Origin: Clostridiaceae bacterium
GTDB taxonomy: Bacteria > Bacillota > Clostridia > Oscillospirales > Acutalibacteraceae
Reading direction: 5' to 3'
Length of the DNA: 14,025 nt
Assembly: GCA_016297555.1 (NCBI GenBank)
Contig: JAEDGK010000049.1
Coordinates: 1 to 14,025, forward strand
A program made the position numbers and the translations under genes. Below the pieces are notes generated by a model. It was not told where the DNA came from, did no database searches, and was given only the letters and a program-made list of their open reading frames with translations. How positions within the stretch are numbered: position 1 is the first letter of the stretch; each line of letters starts with the position of its first letter. Below, in pieces: positions 13,984-14,025 of the stretch.

Positions 13984-14025
13984 AATCCTCCGTCACGGCT
14001 TCGCCGTGCCACCTCCTTTGCCAAA
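13984..14025. repeat. Dispersed palindromic repeat, cut by the right edge
   Basis: CACGGC-TTC-GCCGTG (13994-14008) is a perfect 6-bp stem, followed by CCACCTCCTTTGCCAAA (14009-14025). The last 14 bases are the first part of an inverted repeat (CCTCCTTTG, then CCAAA so far). Similar sequences recur in intergenic DNA of gut Clostridia as I recall them; no coding frame is present. Confidence 0.55.

Overview
The window looks like chromosomal DNA from a Gram-positive, low-to-moderate-GC Clostridia member, probably Oscillospirales and probably gut-derived. This is inferred from the secreted protein with CxxC modules and Ig-like repeats, the WG-repeat/SH3b and SanA/DUF218 membrane proteins, the SpoIIQ-like sporulation peptidase, clear Shine-Dalgarno sites, near-consensus sigma-A promoters with 17-nt spacers, and short dispersed GC-rich repeats. 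No phage, transposase, CRISPR array, tRNA or rRNA gene was seen. Every coding assignment rests on motif reading, without a database search.

Left part (1-4824): a secreted repeat protein runs off the left edge on the minus strand. It is divergent from a membrane-anchored WG-repeat/SH3b protein with a near-consensus promoter. Next comes a promoter, a palindrome at its predicted start point and a strongly structured leader ending in a 17-bp terminator-like hairpin. Behind this lie a YkuE-like membrane metallophosphoesterase and a SanA/DUF218 membrane protein with one base between them.

Middle (4825-6700): a short heptad repeat, then a monocistronic CPA2-type cation/proton antiporter with its own promoter and a bidirectional terminator. 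A tiny minus-strand lipoprotein follows, with its own candidate promoter.

Right part (6678-12980): five minus-strand genes with gaps of 62, 28, 12 and 9 nt form a probable operon in the order gltX, glnS, a four-helix membrane protein of unknown function, a cytoplasmic GH127 beta-L-arabinofuranosidase-like enzyme, and a lipoprotein of unknown function. The operon's promoter is back to back with a SpoIIQ-like M23 protein (13194-13883) that is preceded by a sigma-F/sigma-G-like promoter candidate. The window closes in a composite of dispersed repeats; one part shares a 19-nt inverted identical stretch with the repeat near 4870.

Most of the window is ordinary. The least explained parts are the structured leader/possible small RNA at 3214-3311, the two unknown envelope proteins bracketing GH127 behind the tRNA synthetases, and the composite repeat at the right edge. 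I found no convincing new defence or mobile system.
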